Shown: positions 16,226 to 25,455, numbered from the stretch's first letter. The stretch: 48,909 nucleotides of DNA from Halorubrum sp. (GCA_028275105.1 JAQCNI010000046.1:1-48909), one strand, 5' to 3'. Notes: a model not told the origin generated them from the letters alone. Made by a program: numbers and translations.

Positions 16226-16777
16226 ATGGACGAGGATGACCTCGCGTGGGAGACGACCGGGACGGAGATCGACTACCGCTGTCCGGGGTTCGACGTACGC
16301 CGGGACGACGTGCGGTTCCCGGACGGCGAACCGGGCGAGTACCACTACGTCGACGAACCGCCGACGGTCGTGGTGCTCCCCCTGACCCCCGACGGCGACG
16401 TCGTCGTCATCGACGAGTGGCGACAGGCGGTCGGTCGAGTGAACCGGTCACTCCCGGCGGGAACGGTCGAACCGGACGACGGCGACGGGCTCGATCGGGC
16501 CGCCGCTCGGGAACTCGCGGAGGAGACCGGCTACGAGGCGGCGGCATTCGAGCGGTTGACGACGGTCGAACCGGCCAACGGCGTGGCGAACGCCGTCCAT
16601 CACTACTTCCTCGCGACCGGCTGTGAGCCGACGGCCGACCGGGACCTCGACGACAACGAGTCGATCGAGGTCTCGGTAGTCGACTACGACGACCTACTCT
16701 CGACCGTCGTCGACGACGGCCTCCGGGACGGCCGGGCCACGGTCGCCGTCTTATGGTACGAACTCCTCCGTCGATGA
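16226..16777 (+). CDS. NUDIX hydrolase (ADP-ribose pyrophosphatase-like)
   Basis: 183 aa. The core of the Nudix box is AARELAEETGYEAAAF (REL-x-EE-x-G-Y), which binds Mg2+ for pyrophosphate hydrolysis. The upstream half of the box is stretched (GTVEPDDGDGLDRAA), so the GX5E part is not canonical. N-terminal strands and a YHYVDEPPTVVVLPL segment followed by VVVIDEWRQAVGR recall ADP-ribose pyrophosphatases. The ATG at 16226 has a TATA-like ATTTTAGG at about 16195-16202, giving a leaderless start; the ORF-track start 22 codons earlier overlaps dinB. Confidence 0.9.
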   Translation: MDEDDLAWETTGTEIDYRCPGFDVRRDDVRFPDGEPGEYHYVDEPPTVVVLPLTPDGDVVVIDEWRQAVGRVNRSLPAGTVEPDDGDGLDRAAARELAEETGYEAAAFERLTTVEPANGVANAVHHYFLATGCEPTADRDLDDNESIEVSVVDYDDLLSTVVDDGLRDGRATVAVLWYELLRR

Positions 16778-16823
16778 GGGCTGACGGACAACGCTTTTGG
16801 CCGGCAGTACCAATACCGGATCA

Positions 16824-17765
16824 ATGACCGATCCCGCCGACGATCCGAAACACCCCCTGAACACTCCGGAGCAGCCCTCGAACACTCCGGAGCAGCCCTC
16901 GAACACTCCGGAGCAGCCCTCGAACGATCCGGGACAACCCGGCGGCGCGCCGGAGCAACCCGCCGAGTCGACGACCGATCCGAACCCCGAGCCCGACGGG
17001 TCCCGCCTGATGGCCGTGGCGGTTGCCGTCGGGCTCGGCGTGCTCGGCCCGGGAATCGCGTTCGTGGGCGGACTCGGCGTGTGGTTCGCCGACGCCGCCG
17101 TCGGCGGACTGCCGCTGGCGGTGAGCATCGTGCTCACGCTGATCGTCGGCCAGTACGTCGCGTTCGCCGGGCTCGCGGTCGCGTACCTCGGGTGGCGCGG
17201 ATTCGACCGGGCGGGTATCATCTCGTATCTCGGCGTCCGTCGGCCGAGCCTGAAGGAGCTGGGGCTCGTCGTCGCCGGCTGGGTCGTCATCCTGATCATG
17301 GTGCTGGTCGTCTCCGCCGTCATCCAGTTCCTCGGGACCGAGACCGCGTCGAACCAGAGCGCCGAGGTCGCGATGGACAACCCGGCGATCATCCCGCTGT
17401 TCATCGTCGCCATGTTCCTCGTCGTCGGCCCCTGCGAGGAGATCCTCTATCGCGGCGTCGTTCAGGGACGACTTCGAGAGTCGCTGCCGGTGGCCCCCGC
17501 CATCGTCATCGCGTCGGCGGTGTTCGCGGTCATCCACGTGATGGCACTGACCGGCGGAATCTCGGGGCGGCTCACGACGGTTGCCGTGCTCTTCTTCCCG
17601 AGCCTCGTCTTCGGGGCGGTGTACGAATACACCGGGAACATCGTCGTCCCGGCGCTGCTTCACGCCCTCCACAACGCCGTCATCTTCACCATATTGTACA
17701 TCGGCGTCGTGTACGCCGACGAACTCGGCGGGACGACGGGCGGCGCGTTGCCGCTGCCGTTTTGA
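16824..17765 (+). CDS. CPBP-family intramembrane metalloprotease
   Basis: 313 aa. A hydrophilic N-terminal tail of about 65 aa contains three copies of NTPEQPS (an exact 21-bp DNA repeat). About eight transmembrane helices follow. CPBP motifs: CEEILYRGVVQGRLRE near 203 (EExxxR), FAVIHV near 240, and the C-terminal HALHN. Relatives include CAAX prenyl endopeptidases and bacteriocin-processing proteins; in archaea the substrate is unknown. The ORF-track start is a TTG; the ATG at 16824 is used. The next feature downstream is the oppositely oriented rnpB. Confidence 0.9.
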   Translation: MTDPADDPKHPLNTPEQPSNTPEQPSNTPEQPSNDPGQPGGAPEQPAESTTDPNPEPDGSRLMAVAVAVGLGVLGPGIAFVGGLGVWFADAAVGGLPLAVSIVLTLIVGQYVAFAGLAVAYLGWRGFDRAGIISYLGVRRPSLKELGLVVAGWVVILIMVLVVSAVIQFLGTETASNQSAEVAMDNPAIIPLFIVAMFLVVGPCEEILYRGVVQGRLRESLPVAPAIVIASAVFAVIHVMALTGGISGRLTTVAVLFFPSLVFGAVYEYTGNIVVPALLHALHNAVIFTILYIGVVYADELGGTTGGALPLPF

Positions 17766-17799
17766 GCGGGGACGAGAAGCGTATCGCTCGCGAGTTCGG

Positions 17800-18163
17800 C
17801 GGACTGAGGGGAGTAAGCCCCCTTCGGTTCATCCCGACATTCGGCTGAGCGTCCGCGCCGTGGCCGGACTACCTGTCGCGCGGACTTGCACCGGCGAGGG
17901 TTCGCCGTTCCATCCGTTCCCACCCGTCGATCCTCATCGGGTTAACTCCCTTCCCTCACGGGTCGGTTCGCGCGTTCGCGGGTGCCCCCGCGAGCGCCGC
18001 GGTCACCGAGGCGACCGCGCGAATCACGGGTCGGGGCGGGGGGTGTCGTTGCTGTTCCAGAGCCAGCCGTCTCCGACTCCGGGCGTGTGCCCGGTCGCCC
18101 GTCCGGCCGGTGGGGGGACTTTCCTCATGCCGGAGGCACGGGAGTCGGGCTCCCTCTGTCCGA
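17800..18163 (-). ncRNA. rnpB: RNase P RNA (archaeal type A)
   Basis: The minus strand reads as an RNase P RNA. Near the 5' end is the universal GAGGAAAGTCC followed by CCCC. An L15-like GGTGCAAGTCCGC lies in the middle, and GAACCGAAGGGGGCTTACTCC-type sequence closes the 3' end. Ends are set by the P1 helix: GGAC-A-GAGGGAG at about 18150-18161 can pair with CTCCCCTC-A-GTCC at about 17801-17814. A TATA-like CTTATTCC at about 18183-18190 lies some 25 nt upstream of the 5' end. The RNA matures tRNA 5' ends together with archaeal Rpp proteins. Exact ends are approximate. The ORFs spanning this region are shadows. Confidence 0.92.
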
Positions 18164-18297
18164 ACGTGGGTAGCCGGGCGCGGGGAATAAGCGGTTCGGT
18201 CGGGGGAGTTGACCGAGGCGAACGCCGCAAAACGGGATCGATCACGAACGATCACCAAAGGGAAGCGTTCAAGTCGTCAGCACCCATATATGTGTGT

Positions 18298-18900
18298 ATG
18301 TCCGAGGCACAGACCGTTCGGCTCTCGTACGATGACGGGGCACGGGCGGTCGAACTCGCACGCGAGGCGGTCGAGTCGTTCGTCCTGAACGGACAACGAG
18401 AACAGCCGGGAAGCATGCGGGACGCGTTCTACGCTCGGACGGGCGCGTTCGTCCGCCTCGAATCGACTCGAGGGCGCGGTCGGCTCCGAGGCTGCGCGGG
18501 CGCGTGGGACGACTCGGACCAACTCGGCCACGCCATCGTCGAAGCGGCGATCAAGGCGGCCTCCGACGACTCCTGTGGCTCGGAGGTCGAGCCGAAGGAG
18601 CTCGACAACATCACCGTATCCGTCTGTATCGTCTCGAACACCGTTCTCACGAACGACCCCCTCGAGGACCTCACGATCGGTACTCACGGCGTCGCCGTCG
18701 ACGGCGGCGGGTCACACGGGTGGCTGTACCCGACGGTCCCCGTCGAGAACGGCTGGTCCGGCGCGGAGTTCCTCTCGCGGGCCTGCCGGAAGGCGAAGAT
18801 CTCACCGACCGCCTGGCAGGACGACGACACGATGGTGACGCTCATCGAGGGACAGGTGTTCCGGGAGCGCCCCGACGGCGGCGCGGTCGAGGAACTGTAG
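18298..18900 (+). CDS. AMMECR1-domain protein (TIGR00296 family)
   Basis: 200 aa. The hallmark LRGCAG (family LRGCxG) lies near residue 60 in GRGRLRGCAGAW, with further family segments IVEAAIKAASDD, ITVSVCIVSN and HGVAVDGGGSHGWLYP. AMMECR1 proteins are conserved from archaea to humans, but their molecular function is unresolved. The ORF track opens at 17581 and reads through rnpB; the ATG at 18298 gives the real N-terminus MSEAQTVRLS. Convergent with pncB. Confidence 0.92.
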   Translation: MSEAQTVRLSYDDGARAVELAREAVESFVLNGQREQPGSMRDAFYARTGAFVRLESTRGRGRLRGCAGAWDDSDQLGHAIVEAAIKAASDDSCGSEVEPKELDNITVSVCIVSNTVLTNDPLEDLTIGTHGVAVDGGGSHGWLYPTVPVENGWSGAEFLSRACRKAKISPTAWQDDDTMVTLIEGQVFRERPDGGAVEEL

Positions 18901-19022
18901 GTCGAAAAGTCAAACGGCCGAAAGAAGCCGGACGGCCCCGAGAATCCAGACGGGCCGAGACGATGGAATCGCCAAAGGCCGTCGACCCGCACCGCAGGCC
19001 CTCCATTTCTCGGTGCTCGGGC

Positions 19023-20183
19023 TCAGTTTTCCGACCCGTATCCGACCCGTTCAGCGTCCGCGAGCGCCCGCTCCGTCGCCGCATCGAGGTCGAACGCGTC
19101 CCCGGCGACCACCTCGCCGTCGCGGATCACCGGCTTGAGAAGCGGTTCCCCGTCCGTGGGCCCCTGGCGGTCGGCCAGCGCCACCGCGTGGCCGCCGTCA
19201 GCGGTGCGGTACGCCTGTTTGGTGCCGGAGAGCTTCCCGCGTTTGGCGGCGAGTTCGCCGTCGACTTCCACGATATCGAGCGCGAAGTCGACGGGGTCGG
19301 CGTTCGAGACGTAGCCGCCGACACCGAACCCGGCGACGAGGTCCCGAAGTTCGCGGAGGTCCGTCGGGCCGAGGCCGCCGGAGACGTACACGTCGACGTC
19401 GTCGTGGCCGCGAGCGTCGAGCTCCCAGATCACCTCGCGAATGATGTGTCGGAAGTCCCCCCGGCGCGATCCGGTCGTGTCGAGCCGGACGCCGTCGAGG
19501 CGATCGCCGAGCGCGTCGGCCGCCCGCAACGCCTCGTCCACCTCGTCGGAGTAGGTGTCACACAGCGCGATCCGGGGAACCGTCTCGTCGACGGCGGCGT
19601 CGAACGCGCGCCACGCCGCCTCCTGGTCGCCCGCGCCGAAACAGATGGACAACGCGTGCGGCATCGTTCCCGACGCCTCCCGCCCGATCAGGTCGCCGGC
19701 GGCGACGTGCGAGAACCCGTCGAACCCGGCGACGAGCGCCGACCGCTCGACCGCGGCGGCCATCGACGGGTGGACGTGGCGCGCGCCGAACGAGAACAGC
19801 GCCGAGTCCGGGGCGGCGGCGCGACAGTCGAGCGCGGCGGTGCCGATCCCGGAGGCGTGCGAGAGGAACCCCAGAAGGGAGGTCTCGAGCCGCGCAAACG
19901 AAAGATACGGCCCCTCGATCCGCATCGCCGGTCCGCCGTCGAACAGCCGGCCCTCGGGGATCGCGTGGACGTCGACGTCGCGGCCCGCGAACAGCGCAAC
20001 CGCGTCCTTCAGCCCGGCGAACAGCTCGAACTCGCCGCTCGGGAACTGGTCGGCCGTCACCTCGGCGACGACCCGCGGGTTTCGGCCGGCGTGTTCGAGG
20101 GCCGCGGCCGTCCGGTCGAAGTAGGCGTCGGTCGCCCGACCGCTCCGGACGGCGTCGGCGTCAACGATGTCGAACTCGGTCAT
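19023..20183 (-). CDS. pncB: Nicotinate phosphoribosyltransferase
   Basis: 386 aa. Converts nicotinic acid and PRPP to nicotinate mononucleotide in NAD salvage. Features: TDAYFDRT near 18, FSFGARHVHPSMAAAVERSA with the catalytic-His region near 132-140, AAGDLIGREASGTMPHA near 160, and phosphate-binding YVSGGLGPTDLREL near 267. It has the short archaeal-type length. The nicotinamidase gene that supplies nicotinic acid is 2 kb upstream (22168, plus), with a surface-protein gene between. Confidence 0.93.
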   Translation of the reverse strand: MTEFDIVDADAVRSGRATDAYFDRTAAALEHAGRNPRVVAEVTADQFPSGEFELFAGLKDAVALFAGRDVDVHAIPEGRLFDGGPAMRIEGPYLSFARLETSLLGFLSHASGIGTAALDCRAAAPDSALFSFGARHVHPSMAAAVERSALVAGFDGFSHVAAGDLIGREASGTMPHALSICFGAGDQEAAWRAFDAAVDETVPRIALCDTYSDEVDEALRAADALGDRLDGVRLDTTGSRRGDFRHIIREVIWELDARGHDDVDVYVSGGLGPTDLRELRDLVAGFGVGGYVSNADPVDFALDIVEVDGELAAKRGKLSGTKQAYRTADGGHAVALADRQGPTDGEPLLKPVIRDGEVVAGDAFDLDAATERALADAERVGYGSEN

Positions 20184-20263
20184 ACCCGTCTGTTCGGCCG
20201 GCGATCGTGAAAAGCCATCCCTGTCGTCCGTCGGCGAGCGGCCATCGACGGTCCGGTCCGCGG

Positions 20264-22057
20264 TTACCGCGCCGACCGGCGGGCGACGAGCGCGGCGATC
20301 ACGAACAGCGCGGCGAACGTGGCGACGACGCCGAATCCGGGGGCTTGGTCGGCGACCGACCCGTCGCCGGATCCGTCGTCCGGCGAACCCGTCTCGTCGG
20401 ATGACGCCTCGCGTTCGTCGTCGGCCTCCACGTCGTCGCCGGCGGCCGTTCCGTCGCCGGCGGGGTCGGTCCCGTCGTCGACCCCGCCGTTCGTTCCGTC
20501 ATCGACCCCGCCGTTCGTTCCGTCCGTCGGGGAGCCGTCGAGGTCGATTCCGGGCCGGATCTCGAATACTTCCTCGGGACTGAGCGCGTGGACGATGGTC
20601 AGCGTCGTCCCGTCCCGTTCGACGCCGTAGGCCCCGCGGAACCCGCCCTCCTCGACATGGTGGATTCCGTCGGCACGGCGTTCGGCCCCCTTGGCGTCGA
20701 GCACTCGGAGGTATGCGTCGTGGAACGTCGCCGCGTCGTCGGCAGTCTCCCACTCGATCACCCAGACGTAGCCGTTCCGCGGCTCGTCGCCCGCGTCGTT
20801 CCGGTACGGGTAGAGGACGTCGTTCGCCCACCCGTCGGTCACCGGGTGCGAGTAGTTGTAGGTCCGGTACGGGTGGTCGGTGTCGAACAGCGCGCTCCGG
20901 TCGATGACGTCCGCGTCGGAGTTCGATGACTGGTACCACATGGAGACGAACAGCGACGCCTCGCCGACGGTCTCCGCGCCGTCGGCCCCCGGGTCCTCGT
21001 ACGTCTCCCACCCGCCCGTCGCCGTGTCGGTGAACGTGATCGGCGCCGGTTCGAACGGCTCGCGGTGGATCGTCTCGCGGGTCGTCTTCGGCGGGTCGTT
21101 GAACAGTTCGTCGACCGCGCCCCATCCCTCGGCGTCGACCAACTCGTCGACGTACGGCGCGCCGTCCGAGTACGGCTGGAGGGCGGTGAGCAGAACGCCG
21201 AGGTTCGGGTCCGAGCCGCCGTCGGCGGTACCGTTGCCCGACGGTTCCGACACACACGACCACTCGTCGCCGCACCGCTCGGCGTACACTTCCTCCATGT
21301 ACGTTACTTCGCCCTCGACGATGCCGTCGGTCGCGAGGTCGGCGTCCTGGGTTGCGCCGGTGTATCGCGGGTCGCTCAGGTTCCCGTACTGGTCCTGCAT
21401 CGCGTGTCCGAGTTCGTGGAGGAGCGTCGTCGGCGACACCCGCACCGTCGTCTCGTCCTCGACGACGACCACGATCCGATCCTCGGCCGGCGAGTAGAAC
21501 CCGCCGACGGACCCGGCGAACACGTCATTGATCACGAGAGTGCTCGACTCGTCCTCCCCGATGATGAACAGCGCCTTCCACACCTGGTCGTTCCAGCGGG
21601 TGAACGCGGCGTCCGACTCGCCGCCGGTTTGGTTCTCCGAGAACGCCTCGCGGCTCACCACTTCGACCGGCACCCCCGCCTCGAAGGGACGCTCGCGGAT
21701 CCGCTCGACGCGGGCCATCTCCAGATGGATCAGCGTCGTCAGTTCCTCGTCCGACAACGTCTCGCCGTCGGCCTGATCGATCCCGAGTTCGGCCGGGTCC
21801 GCGGCATGATGGACCCCGTTCCAGCAGCCGACTAGCTCGTTGTCGGCCTCCATCTCGCAGTCCTCGGGAGTCTCCGCGACCGGATACGTCCCGTTGTCGG
21901 CGGCGGCGGCCGTGGCGGTGTCGGCGGCCGTGGCGGTGTCGGCGGCGGCGGCCGTGGCGGTGTCGGCCGCGGCGACGCTAGCGCCGGCACCAACGACCCC
22001 GACGGCGAGGAGGGCGACCACGAGTATCACCGCCGGGAGAACGGGACCCCGTCGCAT
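20264..22057 (-). CDS. Hvo_1808-type surface protein with PGF-CTERM anchor
   Basis: 597 aa, secreted. A Sec-type signal (VLPAVILVVALLAVGVVGAG) is followed by an Ala/Thr-rich stretch of AADTAT repeats. A metallopeptidase-like HELGH occurs in TTLLHELGHAMQDQYG near 220, with a later EGEVTYMEEVYAE that could supply a further ligand. The C-terminal Thr/Gly/Asp linker (DGTNGGVD repeats) leads to PGFGVVATFAALFVIAALVARR, a PGF-CTERM signal (PGF, hydrophobic helix, basic end). ArtA-type archaeosortases cleave this and attach a lipid. It resembles haloarchaeal Hvo_1808 proteins; peptidase activity is unproven. The ATG at 22057 has TATA-like ACTTATCC about 26 nt upstream. The ORF-track start is too early. 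Confidence 0.87.
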   Translation of the reverse strand: MRRGPVLPAVILVVALLAVGVVGAGASVAAADTATAAAADTATAADTATAAAADNGTYPVAETPEDCEMEADNELVGCWNGVHHAADPAELGIDQADGETLSDEELTTLIHLEMARVERIRERPFEAGVPVEVVSREAFSENQTGGESDAAFTRWNDQVWKALFIIGEDESSTLVINDVFAGSVGGFYSPAEDRIVVVVEDETTVRVSPTTLLHELGHAMQDQYGNLSDPRYTGATQDADLATDGIVEGEVTYMEEVYAERCGDEWSCVSEPSGNGTADGGSDPNLGVLLTALQPYSDGAPYVDELVDAEGWGAVDELFNDPPKTTRETIHREPFEPAPITFTDTATGGWETYEDPGADGAETVGEASLFVSMWYQSSNSDADVIDRSALFDTDHPYRTYNYSHPVTDGWANDVLYPYRNDAGDEPRNGYVWVIEWETADDAATFHDAYLRVLDAKGAERRADGIHHVEEGGFRGAYGVERDGTTLTIVHALSPEEVFEIRPGIDLDGSPTDGTNGGVDDGTNGGVDDGTDPAGDGTAAGDDVEADDEREASSDETGSPDDGSGDGSVADQAPGFGVVATFAALFVIAALVARRSAR

Positions 22058-22167
22058 ACCGGGAGTAACGGGTGGCCGGATAAGTAGTTTGTCCGTGACC
22101 GCCTCGAGGTCGGTCGCCCGTCGGATCGACTCCAAGTTTTTGTGTCCAGCCCCCCAAACGACCGTGT

Positions 22168-22746
22168 ATGCCGTACGACCCGACCGACACCGCCGTGATC
22201 GTGGTCGACATGCAAAACGGGTTCTGTCACCCGGACGGGAGCCTCCATGCGAAGCCGAGCGAGACCGCGCTCGACCCCGTCGTCGAACTCGTCGGTCGCG
22301 CCCGCGACGCCGGCGCGCGGATCGTCTACACCCGGGACGTCCACCCGCCCGAACAGTTCGACGACACCCACTACTACGACGAGTTCGACCGGTGGGGCGA
22401 GCACGTCGTCGAGGGGTCGTGGGACGCCGAACTCCACGGCGACCTCGACGTACGGGCGGACGACCATGTCGTCGAGAAACACACCTACGACGCCTTCTAC
22501 CGGACCGACTTGGAGGGCTACCTCCACGTCCACGGCGTCGACGACCTCCTGATCTGCGGGACGCTCGCGAACGTCTGTGTCCTCCACACCGCCGGCAGCG
22601 CCGGGCTTCGCGACTACCGGCCCGTCGTCGTCGCGGACGCGCTCGGCTACATCACCGAGGACCACCGCGAGTACGCCATCGACCACGCCGACTGGCTGTT
22701 CGGCGAGACGACGACCCGCGAGGCGACCACCTTCGGGGACGGGTAA
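22168..22746 (+). CDS. Nicotinamidase / isochorismatase-family cysteine hydrolase
   Basis: 192 aa. The likely catalytic triad is visible: Asp in AVIVVDMQNGF, Lys in VVEKHTYDAFY and Cys in GTLANVCVLHTA. A metal-site-like DVHPPEQFDDTH region fits nicotinamidases, which deamidate nicotinamide to nicotinic acid. With pncB close by, a PncA role is the best reading; another isochorismatase-like amidase is the alternative. The ATG at 22168 follows an AT-rich TTTTTGTG by about 28 nt. Confidence 0.9.
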   Translation: MPYDPTDTAVIVVDMQNGFCHPDGSLHAKPSETALDPVVELVGRARDAGARIVYTRDVHPPEQFDDTHYYDEFDRWGEHVVEGSWDAELHGDLDVRADDHVVEKHTYDAFYRTDLEGYLHVHGVDDLLICGTLANVCVLHTAGSAGLRDYRPVVVADALGYITEDHREYAIDHADWLFGETTTREATTFGDG

Positions 22747-22863
22747 TCAGCCGACTGCGACGACGGCGACGACGGCGTTGTCCGACCCGGATCCCCCCGG
22801 CACCGCCGAGTTCGGTCGGTCGGCGGGCCGCATCCTGCTTCGTATGGGACACCGTTTATTAGC

Positions 22864-23028
22864 ATGGACCGCGTCAATTTGACCGTGCGCGAGACGAGCG
22901 AGGTCACCGGCTCCGATCACGGGGGACGACCCTGCCCGCAGTGCGGCAGCGCGATGATCCACCGGCACTGTAAGTACGTCTGTCCCACACACGGGGTCGT
23001 GTACGACTGTAGCGACACGTTCTACTGA
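22864..23028 (+). CDS. Small CPxCG-type zinc-finger protein (54 aa)
   Basis: Too short for the ORF track. Reading from the ATG at 22864 gives a protein with CPQCGSAMIHRHCKYVCP then HGVVYDCSDTFY. It has two Cys pairs (CPQC; C-KYV-C), a further Cys and several His, a rubredoxin-like small zinc finger. It resembles the HVO_2523-type small zinc-finger proteins of haloarchaea (family name from memory). A TATA-like GTTTATTAG at 22854-22862 is too close for an mRNA starting at this ATG, so a start at TTG 22879 or GTG 22885 is possible. Role unknown. Confidence 0.85.
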   Translation: MDRVNLTVRETSEVTGSDHGGRPCPQCGSAMIHRHCKYVCPTHGVVYDCSDTFY

Positions 23029-23167
23029 CCATGCGCGTCACCTCGAATCCACCAGCACACAACGAAAACGAGCCGGCCGTGAGAACTGTTATATTCCTCG
23101 GGACACAGTCTTGAAATATGATGGGCGACCCGTTCTCCACCCTTCGCGCCGGCCGGCGGGGGTCACC

Positions 23168-24133
23168 ATGGTAGAGAAAACACAGGTTGCCCGGAGCAAG
23201 CGGATCCAGCGCCGGACGGGAAAGACGTTCCACGTTGCGACGCGGCTCCTACCGAAGCGGATCCGACGGCCGACGTACGTGTTGTACGGGTTCTTCCGGA
23301 TCGCCGACGAAGTCGTCGACGCCGAGGAGACCGCGCCGCCCGACGAGCAACGCGCCGAACTCGAACGATTCCGACGGGCCGCACTCGGCGAGGAGCCGAC
23401 GGACAACCCCGTGCTCGACGCGTTCTCATCCATTCGTGCGGAACGCGGCATCGCCGACGAGGACGTCCACGTGTTCGTCAACGCGATGGAGAGCGACATC
23501 GGCACGGACCGATACGAAGCGTACGCCGACTTGGAGGCGTACATGGACGGATCCGCGGCCGCCGTCGGACGGATGATGACGTCGATAATGGATCTCGACG
23601 GGGAGGCCGAGGCGAGGGCGCTGCCGCACGCGACCAAGCTCGGGGAGGCGTTCCAGATGACGAACTTCCTGCGGGACGTCCGCGAGGACGTCGTCGAGCG
23701 CGACCGGATCTACCTCCCGCTGGAGACGCTCCGACGCCACGGCGTGAGCGAGACGCAAATACTGGATCTAACGTTCGACGACGACGTCGCGGCCGCGATC
23801 CGAGAGGAGCTTGTCCGCACCGAGCGGCTCTACGAGGAGGGCGTCGCCGGGATCAAGTACCTCCCGGAGGACTGCCAGTTCGCGGTGTTGCTCGCGGCGG
23901 TGTTGTACGCCGACCACCATCGGCTGATCCGGAACCGCGGCTACGACACGCTGTCGACGACGCCGGAGATCGCCTTCACCCGCAAGCTCTCGCTCCTCGC
24001 CCGGACCCGCTGGAAGTGGCAGTGGAACGGCGACCCGGAGGCGGTGTTTTACGACATCAGCCACGGGTTCGACGGCGGACACGGTCGTCACGGACACGAA
24101 CGACGCGACCGGACGGCCGTCCGGACCGACTGA
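23168..24133 (+). CDS. crtB: Phytoene synthase (squalene/phytoene synthase family)
   Basis: 321 aa. Condenses two geranylgeranyl diphosphates to phytoene, the first step to bacterioruberin and other carotenoids. Aspartate-rich sites are visible: RIADEVVDAEE near 46 and NFLRDVREDVVERDRIYLP near 165. The head region is TGKTFHVATRLLPKRIRRPTY. The ORF track starts at a TTG (23111); the ATG at 23168 matches the family N-terminus. A TATA-like GTTATATTCC lies near 23085, so there is a leader of about 50 nt containing an 18-codon ORF (see findings). Squalene synthase is a less likely alternative. Confidence 0.88.
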   Translation: MVEKTQVARSKRIQRRTGKTFHVATRLLPKRIRRPTYVLYGFFRIADEVVDAEETAPPDEQRAELERFRRAALGEEPTDNPVLDAFSSIRAERGIADEDVHVFVNAMESDIGTDRYEAYADLEAYMDGSAAAVGRMMTSIMDLDGEAEARALPHATKLGEAFQMTNFLRDVREDVVERDRIYLPLETLRRHGVSETQILDLTFDDDVAAAIREELVRTERLYEEGVAGIKYLPEDCQFAVLLAAVLYADHHRLIRNRGYDTLSTTPEIAFTRKLSLLARTRWKWQWNGDPEAVFYDISHGFDGGHGRHGHERRDRTAVRTD

Positions 24134-24289
24134 CGCGGCGTGGGCGGCCGGCGACGACGGCCGATACCACCACCGACCGGGATCCGGCCGCGTGGGTGAG
24201 CCCGATGGTCGGCGTTCCCGTCCCGCTCCGTCCGCAGCCACGTTCTCGTCGCCCGTTCGTCGCTCACTCGGTCCGTTCGCTCGGTCCAC

Positions 24290-25018
24290 TCACGCCGCCC
24301 GGTCGGCCCCGGTCTCGACCGGCGTTAGCCGTGAGGCCGGGAACCCGTAGCGTCGCGCGTCGTCGACGCCGTGGGTCGGCCCGAGCGACGCGGCGTAGAC
24401 GGCCTCGACGACCGGTTCGTGCGCCCCGTAGTCGGCGTTGGTCGCGTACGTATCGACCGTGCGTCCCTCGCCGGTCCGATACTCGTCGGCGCGCTCGTCG
24501 GTGACTTCGGTGACGACCAGGAGTTGGTCGGTTTCGCGGTCGCGGACCGCGTCGCCGCGGTCGAACCCGTGTCGCTCACAGAGCCATGGTCCGGCCGTGC
24601 CGAACGGAACGAACGTTTCGACCCCGCAGACCGCACAGACGCCGACCCGCTCGTCGGGCGCGGGAACCCGTCCCGCAGTCACCGCCATGGCGACACGACG
24701 GAGGTGTTTACACTGCGACCCGCGGATCTCGTGGTCCGGGCAGTCGCAGACGCCGGCGTCGAGCGCGACGACGTAGGTGCCGCCCTCGGTCTCGACCAGG
24801 TACCGTCGATCACGGAGCGGGCGAACCGTCATCGGCTCCCGCCTGGCCCGGGCCGACCGGTCCCCGTGATCGGCGTCGACGTCGCCGACCGCGTCGGCAT
24901 CGGCGGTCGCGTCGACGTCGCCGACCGCGTCGGCGTCGGCGGCCACGTCGGCGTCGGCGGCCGCGTCGGCATCGGCGTCGAGCGGGACCGCCGCCGGGGT
25001 GTATCGCGTGGGGGGCAT
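24290..25018 (-). CDS. SWIM zinc-finger protein
   Basis: 242 aa. The SWIM motif CxCx(n)CxH is CDCPDHEIRGSQCKH, about residues 93-107. A second Cys cluster (VCAVCG ... WLCERH) suggests another zinc site. The N-terminus is an Ala/Asp/Val repeat (DADADAAADADV, AVGDVDA) encoded by short DNA repeats. SWIM domains bind DNA or protein; the role here is unknown. The ORF-track start is a GTG at 25054, but a TATA-like ACTTAACC near 25065 puts the transcript start at about 25039, so the ATG at 25018 is preferred. Confidence 0.85.
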   Translation of the reverse strand: MPPTRYTPAAVPLDADADAAADADVAADADAVGDVDATADADAVGDVDADHGDRSARARREPMTVRPLRDRRYLVETEGGTYVVALDAGVCDCPDHEIRGSQCKHLRRVAMAVTAGRVPAPDERVGVCAVCGVETFVPFGTAGPWLCERHGFDRGDAVRDRETDQLLVVTEVTDERADEYRTGEGRTVDTYATNADYGAHEPVVEAVYAASLGPTHGVDDARRYGFPASRLTPVETGADRAA

Positions 25019-25215
25019 GGGCGGAGGGGATCCGTTCGGGTCGAACTGAGACACGCCGTCCGGTTAAGTTCTCCGTCGCTGGAGGGACGAACGGTCGGTT
25101 TCGGAACGTCGGGGAACGTTCGCGGCACCGTCTCCGGGCGGGGTTCCGAGCGCGTTCCCGCCGCCGTCGGCGGTTCCATCGAAGTCCTTTTTTAGCGCCG
25201 AGGGAAACGGCTGGC

Positions 25216-25431
25216 ATGGACATCGACGCGGGACTCCGTCGACGGATCGTCGTCTCCCTGCTGGCGGCGGCGACGTTCGTCGTCGGACTCGTCGTCATCG
25301 GAGTCACGTTCAGCGGGTCGCCGCTTCCCGAGAGCGGAGCGTTCGCGCTCCTCGGGCTGCTGACCGGGTTCGTGCTGTTGATGGCGCTGGTCGGGCTCTA
25401 CCTCATCCGCGCCGAGGACGTGGACGCGTAA
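25216..25431 (+). CDS. Small two-helix membrane protein
   Basis: 71 aa, hidden inside a longer shadow ORF. It starts at the ATG 25216 (MDIDAGLRRRIVVSLLAAA), about 28 nt after a TTTTTTAGC box near 25186, so it is leaderless. Two hydrophobic helices (about 11-30 and 42-64) are joined by TFSGSPLPESG; the C-terminus is acidic (RAEDVDA). A conserved-looking haloarchaeal membrane protein of unknown function. Confidence 0.85.
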   Translation: MDIDAGLRRRIVVSLLAAATFVVGLVVIGVTFSGSPLPESGAFALLGLLTGFVLLMALVGLYLIRAEDVDA

Positions 25432-25455
25432 CGGGTCCGCGACCCTCCATTCCGC

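Noticed and set aside
18504-20210. 568-aa plus-strand ORF
   Set aside because: Overlaps AMMECR1 and antisense pncB; no recognisable domain.
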